Below are positions 18,306-27,847 of a stretch of 64,000 nucleotides of DNA, piece after piece; position 1 is the stretch's first letter, and each line of letters starts with the position of its first letter. The stretch is taken from positions 186,001 through 250,000 of the forward strand of contig NZ_JBHTKA010000016.1 in assembly GCF_042676245.1 (NCBI RefSeq), read 5' to 3'. Origin of the DNA: Ohtaekwangia kribbensis. Its GTDB lineage: Bacteria; Bacteroidota; Bacteroidia; Cytophagales; Cyclobacteriaceae. A model generated the notes under the pieces. The model saw only the letters and a program-made list of their open reading frames with translations, made no database searches and was not told where the DNA came from. The translations under genes and the position numbers were made by a program.

Positions 18306-20123
18306 ATGAAATCAATCAGTAAAATATTTTTGATATGCATTACGGCACTGCTCGTGCCCGGATGTAACGAGGTACTGGACGAGCATCCGTATACTGCCTT
18401 TACTACGCAGTACTTTGAATCGGAAGAAGGATTGAATAGTGCCGTAGTAGCCGCGTATGCCGGCATGCGCTATAATTATGGTCCGGTAGGTGCATTGGAC
18501 ATTACAGCTTTCGGGACAGACGAATGGTCTAACGGAGATCAGGCCCTGAACCAGGATTTGAATGTATACAATGTAACGACTACCGATGGCTCTATACTTA
18601 CACCATGGAACCGTAACTACTGGCACATCAACCTGTGTAACGCTGTGGTAGATATAGCACCGGGTGTAGAGATGGCGGAAGGTGAAAAAAATACACTGGT
18701 AGCCGAAGCGCGGTACCTGCGTGCAAACTATTACTTCCTGTTAGTGTCTCAATTCGGAGCAGTGCCCTTGGATTTAGGTTCAGGTGAACTGAAATTCAAT
18801 ACAGAACCTACTACAGAATTTTATCGTCTGCCGGTAGAAGAGTTGTTGGTAAAGAATTACCAGGCGATGATTGATGATCTCACCTTCGCGAGCGAGAATC
18901 TTCCCGATCAACGTCCGGTGGCAGCCTTCAGACTTTCGAAATCAGCTGCACTACACTTGCTTGCCAAAGTATATCTGCATCGCGGATATTCTGCAGCAGC
19001 AGATGGCAACGATTTTCAGAACGCATATACCACCGCCCGAAAGCTTATCGATAACCAGGCAACCTATGGCGTTGGTTTGTTGGCAGACTATGGTGACGTG
19101 AACAAAGAAGGCAACGACTATAACAAAGAGATCCTGTATTCGGTAGAGCGTTTGCCACTGAACAATGCAGCGAACGAAATCGGTAGTCCCGGAACAGACT
19201 TTGCCAACAAAGCGAACCAGGCTAACAACATGTATAACTGTAACTATCAACAGGCCGTGCCTGCCACTTATTATAACGCAGACCTTCGCGGTAAATCATT
19301 ATTTACCTCACGCGTGTTGCAGTATGGTCGTCCGCTAAGACGTTTTGCGCCTACAAAGTGGTTGTTCAATACAGCGTTTTCGGATAAACTGAATGATAGT
19401 CGTTTTGATAATTCATTCCGCATGGTGTGGCTTGCCGATACCTGGGAAGAAGAAGGTACTGCTGCGTATGACACCTATGTGAATCACCTGGCAGGGATGG
19501 GACTCGAACTTGGTGATACCGCTATATATCTGACGAAGACCGATGCTATAGCAGAGTCCTTGAAGGCGCTTACGGGCGATAAGAAAAAACATTATCTCAT
19601 TGTAGGTCCTAAAGATTTTTACACGGCAAGTAACGCTACCTTCCAGGTATACCCGAGCATTAAAAAGTTTGACGCTATACAACGCGCTAACTTCAATGAT
19701 GCATCCGGTCGCCCGTTTGCCGTAAGCAAGCTTTCGGAGACATACCTGCTGGCTGCAGAAGCCGCTATGCAAATAGGACAGACTGATGCTGCAGCAACAC
19801 TTATCAACGTGTTGAAGTTACGCGCTGCTTATCGCCCGGGACTCTCGGCTGAAGAGATTACATCACGCTATGATAAAATAAAAGTAGACGCATCTGCAAT
19901 CAATCTTGATTTTATACTCGATGAACGCAGCCGCGAACTTTGTGGAGAAGGTCTGAGATGGATAGACCTGGCGGTGCGCGGTAAACTTATTGAGCGTGCA
20001 TCAGCACATAATCCACAATCGGTAAACATCAAAGCATTCCATACCCTGCGGCCGATTCCGCAGAGTCAGCTGGATGCTATATCCGATCCTGATAAAGCCA
20101 AATATCAGAACTCCGGATATTAA
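18306..20123 (+). CDS. susD: SusD/RagB-family lipoprotein (xylan locus)
   Basis: A 605-residue lipoprotein; ATG 18306 gives a normal signal with lipobox LVPG-C (Cys20), whereas the in-frame TTG at 18282 would add eight residues before it. The SusD motif LVAEARYLRANYYFLLV is in the N-terminal half, and ERSRELCGEGLRWIDLAVRG and LRPIPQSQL are near the C-terminus. It is longer than the 493-residue SusD at 5366, with extra loops in the middle. The 87-bp gap after susC is larger than in the first locus. Expected to bind xylan fragments together with SusC at 15051. Confidence 0.95.
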   Translation: MKSISKIFLICITALLVPGCNEVLDEHPYTAFTTQYFESEEGLNSAVVAAYAGMRYNYGPVGALDITAFGTDEWSNGDQALNQDLNVYNVTTTDGSILTPWNRNYWHINLCNAVVDIAPGVEMAEGEKNTLVAEARYLRANYYFLLVSQFGAVPLDLGSGELKFNTEPTTEFYRLPVEELLVKNYQAMIDDLTFASENLPDQRPVAAFRLSKSAALHLLAKVYLHRGYSAAADGNDFQNAYTTARKLIDNQATYGVGLLADYGDVNKEGNDYNKEILYSVERLPLNNAANEIGSPGTDFANKANQANNMYNCNYQQAVPATYYNADLRGKSLFTSRVLQYGRPLRRFAPTKWLFNTAFSDKLNDSRFDNSFRMVWLADTWEEEGTAAYDTYVNHLAGMGLELGDTAIYLTKTDAIAESLKALTGDKKKHYLIVGPKDFYTASNATFQVYPSIKKFDAIQRANFNDASGRPFAVSKLSETYLLAAEAAMQIGQTDAAATLINVLKLRAAYRPGLSAEEITSRYDKIKVDASAINLDFILDERSRELCGEGLRWIDLAVRGKLIERASAHNPQSVNIKAFHTLRPIPQSQLDAISDPDKAKYQNSGY

Positions 20124-20189
20124 TATGATGCTATACCTATATACCTATTTGCCGGGCCCTATACCGGCTTTACAGAAACGATATATACT

Positions 20190-21809
20190 ATGAAGAATTT
20201 CAGATTTATACCCATGGTGCTGCTCGCGTGCGCTGCCGGAATGTACTCCTGCGAGCCAGATCCGATCAATATACAGGCGCAAGGTAATTTTACCGATACG
20301 GAAGGACCACTGAAAAGTACTGCCGATTTCCCGATCGGTATAGCGATAGATTATACACCCTTCATGACTGATGCTGCCTATAAAAATGTAGTAGCAACGG
20401 AAGCTAACAGCACTACATTTGGTTACGAAATGAAACACGGTGCACTGGTAGACAACGAGGGGGCTATTGATTTTACAAGAGCCGATGCATTATACGATGC
20501 TGCGAAAGCTGCAGGTGTTGAAGTGTTCGGACATACATTGGGATGGCACCAGAATCAAAATGCAACCTACCTGAAAACTGTTGTCGGTGGTGGTGCAGGT
20601 TCTGACCCGGTAAATCTCCTGCTGAACGGAGACTTCGAAGCTGGCAGCGGCGATAACTTTACCAACTGGGGAAAATGGAATGGTGCTGCTTCGCTGGTAC
20701 AAGGCACCGGTACAAGTGAAGTACACGGAGGTGCGCGTTCACTAAAAGTTATAGTAGCCGCGAACGGAAATCCGTGGAATGTACAGATGGCGAGCGATCT
20801 TTTTAATACGACTGTTGACACGCAGTACAAAATTTCTTTCTGGATCAAGTCAGCGAACGCAGGCGGTGTAATGCGTGTATCAACCGGAACAACGGCACAG
20901 TATTCTGCTAACTATAACATTTCAACAGAATGGTCGAAAATCAGCTGGACTATACCTGCCAAGGATGCGCAAACACGCATCTTGTTCGATGTGGGTAGTA
21001 CAGCCAACACATACTATATCGATGATGTTACGGTGATCGATGCTGCTGCAGGCGAAGCGCCTGTAGGGGATGCGTTGGTAGAAGCTGTAAGCAATGCCAT
21101 GGAGAACTTTATTACCGAAACCGTAACACACTATAAAGGTGAAGTAAAAGCGTGGGATGTTGTGAACGAAGCGATGGCCGATGGCAACAGCGGATTGCGC
21201 ACCAGTGCCAACACGACTGTAGATGCTGATGCAACGGATATATTCTTCTGGTCGGATTATCTTGGCAGAGACTGGGCCTTGAAAGCATTTCAATATGCAG
21301 AAGCTGCCGATCCGGATGCGTTACTTTTTATAAATGATTACAACCTCGAGGCAAACAGCGTGAAGGTTGATTCACTGATCGCCTATGTAGAAGAGCTTCG
21401 TGCGAAAGGTGCGAAGATCGATGGTATAGGAACGCAGATGCACATCAACATCAACACTTCGTACGCTGGTATAGATCAGGCTTTCCAGAAACTGGCTGCT
21501 ACCGGATTACTTGTGCGTGTATCAGAACTTGATGTACGCGCTAATCCATTGGACAAAGCTAATTTTGATACCAGTCTCAATCCGTATGCACTTTCATATC
21601 AGGCCGTGATGTACCAGTATGTGGTGGAGTCATACCTCAAACATGTACCGGCAGCGCAACGCCATGGTATAACGATCTGGGGCGTTTCGGATAAAGACAG
21701 CTGGTATGTAACGGTGCAGAATAAAATCGAAGCTCCGTTGCTGTTCGATACAAACTATAATAAGAAACCGGCATATTCCGGAGTGTTGCAGGCACTTAAA
21801 GCACAGTAA
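20190..21809 (+). CDS. GH10 endo-beta-1,4-xylanase lipoprotein with CBM inserted in the barrel
   Basis: A 539-residue surface lipoprotein (lipobox AGMYS-C, Cys21). The GH10 fold starts at about 45 and is interrupted after GHTLGWHQNQN (about 115-124) by a beta-sandwich of roughly 140-290 (LLLNGDFEAG ... YYIDDVTVID), which looks like a CBM4/9/22-type xylan-binding module. The barrel resumes with the acid/base Glu327 in WDVVNEA and the nucleophile Glu446 in VSELDVR. This insertion architecture is known from xylanases of gut Bacteroides xylan loci. It probably makes the first endo-cuts in xylan at the cell surface. A strong terminator follows it. Confidence 0.93.
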   Translation: MKNFRFIPMVLLACAAGMYSCEPDPINIQAQGNFTDTEGPLKSTADFPIGIAIDYTPFMTDAAYKNVVATEANSTTFGYEMKHGALVDNEGAIDFTRADALYDAAKAAGVEVFGHTLGWHQNQNATYLKTVVGGGAGSDPVNLLLNGDFEAGSGDNFTNWGKWNGAASLVQGTGTSEVHGGARSLKVIVAANGNPWNVQMASDLFNTTVDTQYKISFWIKSANAGGVMRVSTGTTAQYSANYNISTEWSKISWTIPAKDAQTRILFDVGSTANTYYIDDVTVIDAAAGEAPVGDALVEAVSNAMENFITETVTHYKGEVKAWDVVNEAMADGNSGLRTSANTTVDADATDIFFWSDYLGRDWALKAFQYAEAADPDALLFINDYNLEANSVKVDSLIAYVEELRAKGAKIDGIGTQMHININTSYAGIDQAFQKLAATGLLVRVSELDVRANPLDKANFDTSLNPYALSYQAVMYQYVVESYLKHVPAAQRHGITIWGVSDKDSWYVTVQNKIEAPLLFDTNYNKKPAYSGVLQALKAQ

Positions 21810-21857
21810 TATTTATATATTTATAGTATTACCGAACAGCCTGTAAGCTATACTGGT

Positions 21858-21894
21858 AAATGGCAAGATCTGAAAAATGATCTTGCCATTTTTT
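21858..21894 (+). terminator. Rho-independent terminator after xylanase gene
   Basis: Perfect 13-bp stem AAATGGCAAGATC (21858-21870) and GATCTTGCCATTT (21879-21891), 8-nt loop and a T6 run (21889-21894). It separates susC-susD-GH10 from the GH35/GH115/GH10 genes, which therefore need their own promoter or readthrough. Confidence 0.88.
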
Positions 21895-21927
21895 AATCGT
21901 AACGCATCATAGAAATTTTACTACACT

Positions 21928-23559
21928 ATGCACCTGGCAAAACTATATATACTTTCTTTTCTGGTCGCTTCGGGTATAGCGGCTTTCGCACAGAAGCAAA
22001 ATGATATTCCGCACCTTGTCAAGCAAGGCAAAACATCACAACTCGTTGTTCAGAATAAACCGTTTATTATACTCGGTGGCGAGCTTGGTAATTCCAGCGC
22101 ATCCGATATAAAATATATGGAACCGTATTGGAAGAAGTTTGCCGATATGCATCTCAATACCATTCTGGCTCCGGTATACTGGGAACTGATCGAGCCCACT
22201 GAAGGTAGATTTGATTTTAAATCTGTAGACGATCTTATCGAAGAATCGCGGAAGCATAATCTGAAATTGATATTGCTCTGGTTCGGCAGCTGGAAGAACA
22301 GTATGTCGTGTTATGCACCTGAATGGGTAAAGCTGAATCAGAAACGTTTTCCGCGTACACAAGATAAGCAGGGACGCAGTGCAGAGATTCTTAGTCCGTT
22401 TAGCGAAGCAAACCTCGAAGCGGATAAGAAAGTATTTGCAGCCTTGATGAAACACATTCGCCAGATCGATGAGCAGCAGCAAACCGTTATCATGATCCAG
22501 GTAGAGAATGAGATTGGTATGCTTCCCGAAGCACGCGACTATCATCCGGCTGCAACGGCTGCATTCAATAAACCTGTACCACAGGAGTTGACGCGTTATC
22601 TCAATAGCAATAAAGAAACGCTTGCTCCGGCACTGCGCGAAGCGTGGAAGAAGAACGGTGCCAAGATGAATGGCACGTGGGAAGAGCTCTTCGGGAAAAG
22701 TCTGGCAACAGATGAAGCTTTTATAGCGTGGTACTTCGCTAAATATACCCAGGTAGTAACAGAAGCCGGTAAAGATATGTACCCGTTGCCGATGTTCATC
22801 AATGCAGCATTGAACAGACCGAATGTCAAACCCGGTGATTACCCAAGTGGTGGACCACTGCCCCACATCATTGATATATGGAAAGCCGGTGCACCTGCTG
22901 TTGATTTTCTTTCGCCCGATTTTTACAATCCTGATTTTAAATACTGGAACGATCTATATACCCGTGCAGACAATCCGTTGTTCATTCCCGAGATACGCCT
23001 GGAGCTTTCAGATGCCTCGAAGGTTTTTTATGCTATAGGACATTACCATGCGATGGGCTTCTCGCCATTCTCAATTGAATCTGCGGAAGATCCTGTGAAG
23101 AGTGCATTGGCAAAAAGCTATGAAGTACTGTCTCAATTGTCTCCGGTAATCAGTGTACATCAGGGTAAAAATACCATGGAAGGTGTATTGGTTGACAAAA
23201 CGAATTCAGAGCAGATCGTTAAATTGGGGAATTATACCTTTACCTTTAAGCATGACTATACCTTGGGCTGGTCACCACAGGCAAAAGAGGAGCAGTGGCC
23301 GATCATGGGTGGTCTCATCATTCAGACTGCACCCGATGAGTTTATTATCGCTGGCGATGGCATCGTAGTAACATTTACATCTAACCTTCCGGATGCACCG
23401 TTGGCCGGTATAGCCCGCATTGACGAAGGCGAATATAAAAATGGGCAATGGGTAGCCGGAAGAAGAATGAATGGCGATCAAAGCCATCAGGGTAGACACC
23501 TACGTTTTTCCGTAGGGGAATGCGGCATCCAGTCTTTAAAACTATATCCCTATAAATAA
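21928..23559 (+). CDS. GH35-like glycoside hydrolase (DUF5597-type beta-galactosidase family)
   Basis: A 543-residue secreted protein (signal peptide about 1-21, AFA-Q). The TIM barrel shows the GH35/GH42 clan pattern: PVYWELIEPTEGRFDF, then IQVENEIGM with Asn194-Glu195 as the likely acid/base, and FIPEIRL with Glu355 as the likely nucleophile. The C-terminal part is a beta-sandwich as in DUF5597 proteins. Family members are annotated as beta-galactosidases, but the location between two xylanase genes suggests a side-chain or end-group activity on xylan (galactose or arabinose units); substrate is uncertain. The following GH115 gene begins 12 bp after its stop, so they are cotranscribed. Confidence 0.8.
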   Translation: MHLAKLYILSFLVASGIAAFAQKQNDIPHLVKQGKTSQLVVQNKPFIILGGELGNSSASDIKYMEPYWKKFADMHLNTILAPVYWELIEPTEGRFDFKSVDDLIEESRKHNLKLILLWFGSWKNSMSCYAPEWVKLNQKRFPRTQDKQGRSAEILSPFSEANLEADKKVFAALMKHIRQIDEQQQTVIMIQVENEIGMLPEARDYHPAATAAFNKPVPQELTRYLNSNKETLAPALREAWKKNGAKMNGTWEELFGKSLATDEAFIAWYFAKYTQVVTEAGKDMYPLPMFINAALNRPNVKPGDYPSGGPLPHIIDIWKAGAPAVDFLSPDFYNPDFKYWNDLYTRADNPLFIPEIRLELSDASKVFYAIGHYHAMGFSPFSIESAEDPVKSALAKSYEVLSQLSPVISVHQGKNTMEGVLVDKTNSEQIVKLGNYTFTFKHDYTLGWSPQAKEEQWPIMGGLIIQTAPDEFIIAGDGIVVTFTSNLPDAPLAGIARIDEGEYKNGQWVAGRRMNGDQSHQGRHLRFSVGECGIQSLKLYPYK

Positions 23560-23570
23560 CCCATTGCCTC

Positions 23571-26441
23571 ATGCGTTGCTATAAATATATAGTTGTTGTG
23601 TGGCTATTGGTTAGCCTGCAGGTAAACCAGGTATACGCACAGGTGTCGTATATTACCAGGGAGAAAAAGGGAAAGTCGTTTTCGCTGGTATCGGCTGGTA
23701 AGGCTGTATCGTTCTATGTTGATGATACAGATTATGCCGGAGTTATGCGTGCGACAAAAGATCTTCAGAAGGATATAGCACGCGTCTCGGATGTAACGCC
23801 TCAATTGATTGTAAATAATTTTTCAGGTGGCGATGCCGTTATCATCGGCACCCTTGGTAAAAGTAAACTGATCGATCAGCTTGTTGCCGCAAAAAAACTG
23901 AAAGTAAAAGACATTGCCGGTAAATGGGAAACCTTCGTGATACAGGTAATCGACAATCCCATGGTAGGTATACCGCGTGCACTGGTAATTGCTGGTAGTG
24001 ATAAACGCGGAACGATCTTCGGTATATATGACGTCTCGCGGCAGATTGGTGTATCACCGTGGCATTGGTGGGCCGATGTGCCACCTCAGAAAAGCAGTAG
24101 TCTGTACGTTGTGCCGGGACGTTACGTGCAAGGTGAACCACCCGTAAAGTACAGAGGCATCTTTATCAACGATGAAGAGCCTGCGTTGGGGCGATGGGCT
24201 GTTGAAAACTATGGTGGATTCAATCATAAATTCTACGAGAAAGTTTTTGAGCTCATCCTTCGTCTCAAAGGGAATTATCTCTGGCCTGCCATGTGGTGGG
24301 CAAGCTTCAATAGCGATGATACACTGAACCCCAAGCTGGCAGACGAGTTTGGTATCGTGATGGGAACAACGCACCACGAGCCCATGATGCGGGCCCATGC
24401 CGAATGGCGAAAGACCGGACAAGGTCCCTGGAATTATGAGAAGAACGAAAGTATACTTCGTAAATTCTGGACAGAAGGTATACAGCGCATGGAAAATTAT
24501 GAAAGCATAGTGTCCGTTGGGATGCGGGGTGATGGAGACATGGCCATGAGCGAAGACACAAACATTGCTTTGCTTGAACGCATCGTAAAAGACCAGCGTG
24601 ATATCATACAGCAGGTAACGGGCAAAGAACCTTCTGCAACGCCTCAGCTATGGGCGCTGTACAAAGAGGTGCAGGATTACTACGACAAAGGCATGCGTGT
24701 ACCAGACGATGTTACACTTCTGCTCTGCGATGACAACTGGGGAAACATTCGAAAGCTGCCGAAGCTGGAAGATAAACCGCGCAAAGGCGGCTATGGTATA
24801 TATTACCATTTTGATTATGTAGGTGGTCCGCGGAACTATAAATGGATCAACACCAACCAGATCGAACGTACATGGGAGCAAATGCACCTTGCGAATGAGT
24901 ATGGAGCCAACCAGATCTGGATTGTCAATGTAGGCGACATAAAACCGATGGAATTACCGACTTCGTTTTTCCTGGATTACGCGTGGAATCCCAAGCGCTG
25001 GAATCAATCCAACCTGAAAGACTATACCGAACAGTGGGCAAGAGAACAATTCGGAAGTATATACGCGAAGGAAATTGCTGCTATACTGAGCGGCTACACA
25101 AAATATAATGCACGCAGAAAACCGGAGCTGCTTTCTCCCGATACCTATAGTATAACAAACTATCGCGAAGCAGAGACACTGCTAAGCGAATTTCACGCTT
25201 TAGTACAGCAGGCTGAAAAGATAAACGCTGCATTGCCAGCTGAATATAGGGATTCATTCTTTCAACTTGTGTTACACCCTGTGAAGGCTTCGGCTAATTT
25301 AAATGAAATGTATGTGACCGCTGCGCGTAATCACTTGTACGCTGCGCAAGGTCGTGCCGCTACGAACGAACAGGCAGAGCACGTACGAAAGTTGTTTGAT
25401 GAAGATGCTGCTTTGTCTCGTCAATACAACAAAGGTATAGCGAACGGAAAGTGGAACCACATGATGGACCAGACACACATCGGCTATACCTACTGGCAAC
25501 AGCCGTCTAACGATGTAATGCCGGAGGTTAAGATCATTCGTGTGCCGGAAGCTGCAGCTATGGGGGTAGCGATTGAGGGCTCGGATGATGTATGGCCCGT
25601 GGCGCAGCAACCGGCAGTGTTGCCTGAGTTCGATGCGTTCAATCAACAGGTATACTATATCGAGATCTTCAATCATGGACAAACACCGTTTGAATATACG
25701 GTAACCGCCAACGCTCCCTATATTAAAATAAGTGAACCGACCGGAAGCATCGACAGGGAACAGCGTATCTGGATCAGGATCGATTGGCCGAACGTTCCAT
25801 CCGGCAAATATACTATACCAATAACCGTAAAGGGAGTGAACGAGAATGTTGTAGTCAACGCCATCGTGAATAATGTGAAACCAACGATCTCACAACCCAA
25901 AACATTTATAGCGGGTAATGGCTATATATCCATCGAGGCTGAACATTATGCAAAGGCCGTTAACTCATCCACTGTCCGTTGGGATGTTATACCCGGGCTG
26001 GGTAGAACGTTGTCATCAGTCACAACGTTTCCGGTTGCGGCCAAAAGCGAAACATTAAGTTCAACAAGCCCACACCTGGAATACGGAGTATATTTACAGG
26101 ATAGTGGATCGGTAAAGGTTAAACTATACCTTTCTCCAACGCTGAACATTCACAATACAACAGGACTTCGCTTTGCCGTTTCATTTGATAACGAAGCTCC
26201 GCAGGTCATCAACCTGCATGATGACTCATCGCTCAAAGTATGGGAGCAATGGGTGAGTGACAATGTGATTGTAAAAACATCAAACCATGTGCTGCAACGG
26301 GGTGGCTACCATACACTCAAGTTCTGGCGCATTGATGCAGGTGTAGTATTGCAAAAGCTGGTTGTCGAGACGAAAGAAATTAAACCGAGTTACCTGGCAC
26401 CACCGGAGAGTTATTCTACCGGTAGAACCAATCCGCACTAA
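23571..26441 (+). CDS. GH115 xylan alpha-1,2-glucuronidase
   Basis: A 956-residue secreted enzyme (signal about 1-24). The conserved GH115 core covers about 40-660, with characteristic stretches such as YRGIFINDEEPALGRW, WPAMWWASF, MGTTHHEPMMRAHAEW, VSVGMRGDGD, LLCDDNWGNIRKLP and WIVNVGDIKPMELP. The remaining third is two beta-sandwich regions, including a C-terminal domain with YISIEAEHYAKA. GH115 enzymes release glucuronate and 4-O-methylglucuronate from internal positions of long xylan chains, complementing the GH67 enzyme, which acts on short oligosaccharide ends. It lies 12 bp after the GH35-like gene and 23 bp before a GH10 gene. Confidence 0.95.
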   Translation: MRCYKYIVVVWLLVSLQVNQVYAQVSYITREKKGKSFSLVSAGKAVSFYVDDTDYAGVMRATKDLQKDIARVSDVTPQLIVNNFSGGDAVIIGTLGKSKLIDQLVAAKKLKVKDIAGKWETFVIQVIDNPMVGIPRALVIAGSDKRGTIFGIYDVSRQIGVSPWHWWADVPPQKSSSLYVVPGRYVQGEPPVKYRGIFINDEEPALGRWAVENYGGFNHKFYEKVFELILRLKGNYLWPAMWWASFNSDDTLNPKLADEFGIVMGTTHHEPMMRAHAEWRKTGQGPWNYEKNESILRKFWTEGIQRMENYESIVSVGMRGDGDMAMSEDTNIALLERIVKDQRDIIQQVTGKEPSATPQLWALYKEVQDYYDKGMRVPDDVTLLLCDDNWGNIRKLPKLEDKPRKGGYGIYYHFDYVGGPRNYKWINTNQIERTWEQMHLANEYGANQIWIVNVGDIKPMELPTSFFLDYAWNPKRWNQSNLKDYTEQWAREQFGSIYAKEIAAILSGYTKYNARRKPELLSPDTYSITNYREAETLLSEFHALVQQAEKINAALPAEYRDSFFQLVLHPVKASANLNEMYVTAARNHLYAAQGRAATNEQAEHVRKLFDEDAALSRQYNKGIANGKWNHMMDQTHIGYTYWQQPSNDVMPEVKIIRVPEAAAMGVAIEGSDDVWPVAQQPAVLPEFDAFNQQVYYIEIFNHGQTPFEYTVTANAPYIKISEPTGSIDREQRIWIRIDWPNVPSGKYTIPITVKGVNENVVVNAIVNNVKPTISQPKTFIAGNGYISIEAEHYAKAVNSSTVRWDVIPGLGRTLSSVTTFPVAAKSETLSSTSPHLEYGVYLQDSGSVKVKLYLSPTLNIHNTTGLRFAVSFDNEAPQVINLHDDSSLKVWEQWVSDNVIVKTSNHVLQRGGYHTLKFWRIDAGVVLQKLVVETKEIKPSYLAPPESYSTGRTNPH

Positions 26442-26464
26442 ATATATATCCCAACACCAAACCA

Positions 26465-27553
26465 ATGACAATTTACAGAAAAGCATGTACAGCCGTAACA
26501 TCTATACTGATGATGCTGACGGCAGAATCCATCGCGCAAGCTAGCGATGACAAAGGTTTAAAAGATCACTATAAGGATTACTTCCCCGTAGGTGTAGCTG
26601 TGTCTCCGCGGGCATTACAGGGTGCAGAGGGAGAATTGATACTGAAGCAATTCAGCAGCATGACTCCTGAAAATGCCATGAAGATGGGACCGATTCACCC
26701 GGAAGAGAATCGGTACTATTGGGACGATGCCGACAAGATTATAGACTTTGCCCAGAAACATAATCTCAAGGTCCGTGGACACGCACTCTGCTGGCACGAG
26801 CAAGCACCACGCTGGATATTTACCGATGCGAAAGGCGATACCGTTAGTAAAGCTATACTCCTGCAGCGCTTGAAAGATCACATCACCACCGTAGTAAGTC
26901 GCTATCGTGGAAAGATATATGCGTGGGATGTTGTGAACGAAGCCGTAGCCGATGATCCGAAACAACTGCTGCGTAACTCCCCGTGGTATCGTATATGCGG
27001 AGAAGATTTTATCGTTAAAGCCTTTGAGTACGCACACGCTGCCGACCCATCTGCACAACTTTTCTACAACGACTATAACACCGAGCGTCCTGAGAAACGC
27101 GATCACGTATATACTTTATTAAAGAAGCTCGTAGATGCCGGAGTTCCGATCCATGGCGTTGGCCTTCAAGGACATTGGTCGATCTTCGAACCCACAGAGG
27201 CAGAACTGCGCACCGCCCTCGATAAGTTTTCGTCCCTCAAATTGAAAGTACAGATCACCGAGCTGGATATATCGATATACAAGTGGGAAAAATTTCAGCG
27301 CGAACGGAGACAGGGTGAGTCAGACGTTTTTACGTCAGAGCTAGAGAGCAAGCAACTCGAACAGTACAAAATGGTTTTCAAAGTCTTCCGCGAGTATAAA
27401 AACGTCATCACAGGAGTAACCTTCTGGAACATATCCGACAAACACACCTGGCTCGACAATTATCCCGTACCAGGCCGCAAAAACTATCCGCTGCTGTTTG
27501 GTGTAGATTTGAAGCCGAAGCGTGCGTATTTCGCAGTGACTCGATTTAAGTAG
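26465..27553 (+). CDS. GH10 endo-beta-1,4-xylanase
   Basis: A 362-residue secreted single-domain xylanase with signal peptide about 1-25 (SIA-Q). The GH10 pattern is complete: MTPENAMKMG, VRGHALCWH, acid/base Glu159 in WDVVNEAV, YNDYN, GLQGHW and nucleophile Glu266 in ITELDIS. It has no CBM insert and no lipobox, so it is probably periplasmic and trims imported xylo-oligosaccharides, while the lipoprotein GH10 at 20190 works on the surface (inference). It is the last gene of the GH35/GH115/GH10 unit and is followed by a repeat cluster. Confidence 0.95.
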   Translation: MTIYRKACTAVTSILMMLTAESIAQASDDKGLKDHYKDYFPVGVAVSPRALQGAEGELILKQFSSMTPENAMKMGPIHPEENRYYWDDADKIIDFAQKHNLKVRGHALCWHEQAPRWIFTDAKGDTVSKAILLQRLKDHITTVVSRYRGKIYAWDVVNEAVADDPKQLLRNSPWYRICGEDFIVKAFEYAHAADPSAQLFYNDYNTERPEKRDHVYTLLKKLVDAGVPIHGVGLQGHWSIFEPTEAELRTALDKFSSLKLKVQITELDISIYKWEKFQRERRQGESDVFTSELESKQLEQYKMVFKVFREYKNVITGVTFWNISDKHTWLDNYPVPGRKNYPLLFGVDLKPKRAYFAVTRFK

Positions 27554-27555
27554 AA

Positions 27556-27796
27556 AGCTTCGAGCTGCAAGCTACTAGCTGCTAGCCCGAGGTCGGTAAC
27601 GTAAATGATTTGTTGTAGTAGAATGGATAGATGGGAAAATTGTAAGATTATAAGATTTGAAAGATTGAGTGCATTTAATCTTCCAATTTTTTAATTTTCC
27701 AATCTTCCAATTTCAACTTCATCACTACGACACGAAAGCGATTAAATTAGCACTCTCAAGCTAGCAGCTAGTGCCTGGTAGCTCGCAGCTAATTTC
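27556..27796. repeat. Intergenic palindromic repeat cluster 2
   Basis: The 294-bp gap between GH10 and uxuA contains repeat words at 27556-27591 (CTTCGAGCTGCAAGCT, CTAGCTGCTAGC) and 27750-27793 (CTAGCAGCTAG, GGTAGCTCGCAGCT). Between them lies a self-complementary AT-rich patch with AAGATT/AATCTT and GGAAAATT/AATTTTCC pairs (about 27630-27705). No ORF is present. Confidence 0.6.
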
Positions 27797-27847
27797 AACG
27801 CGAAGCGTCACAAAAGAAGAGAAACGTAAAAACTAAGAATAACTTCT

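Noticed and set aside
22036..22866. 276-codon minus-strand ORF inside the GH35-like gene
   Set aside because: Long but with shadow-like composition (many Cys, His and Arg); the sense strand has intact catalytic motifs.
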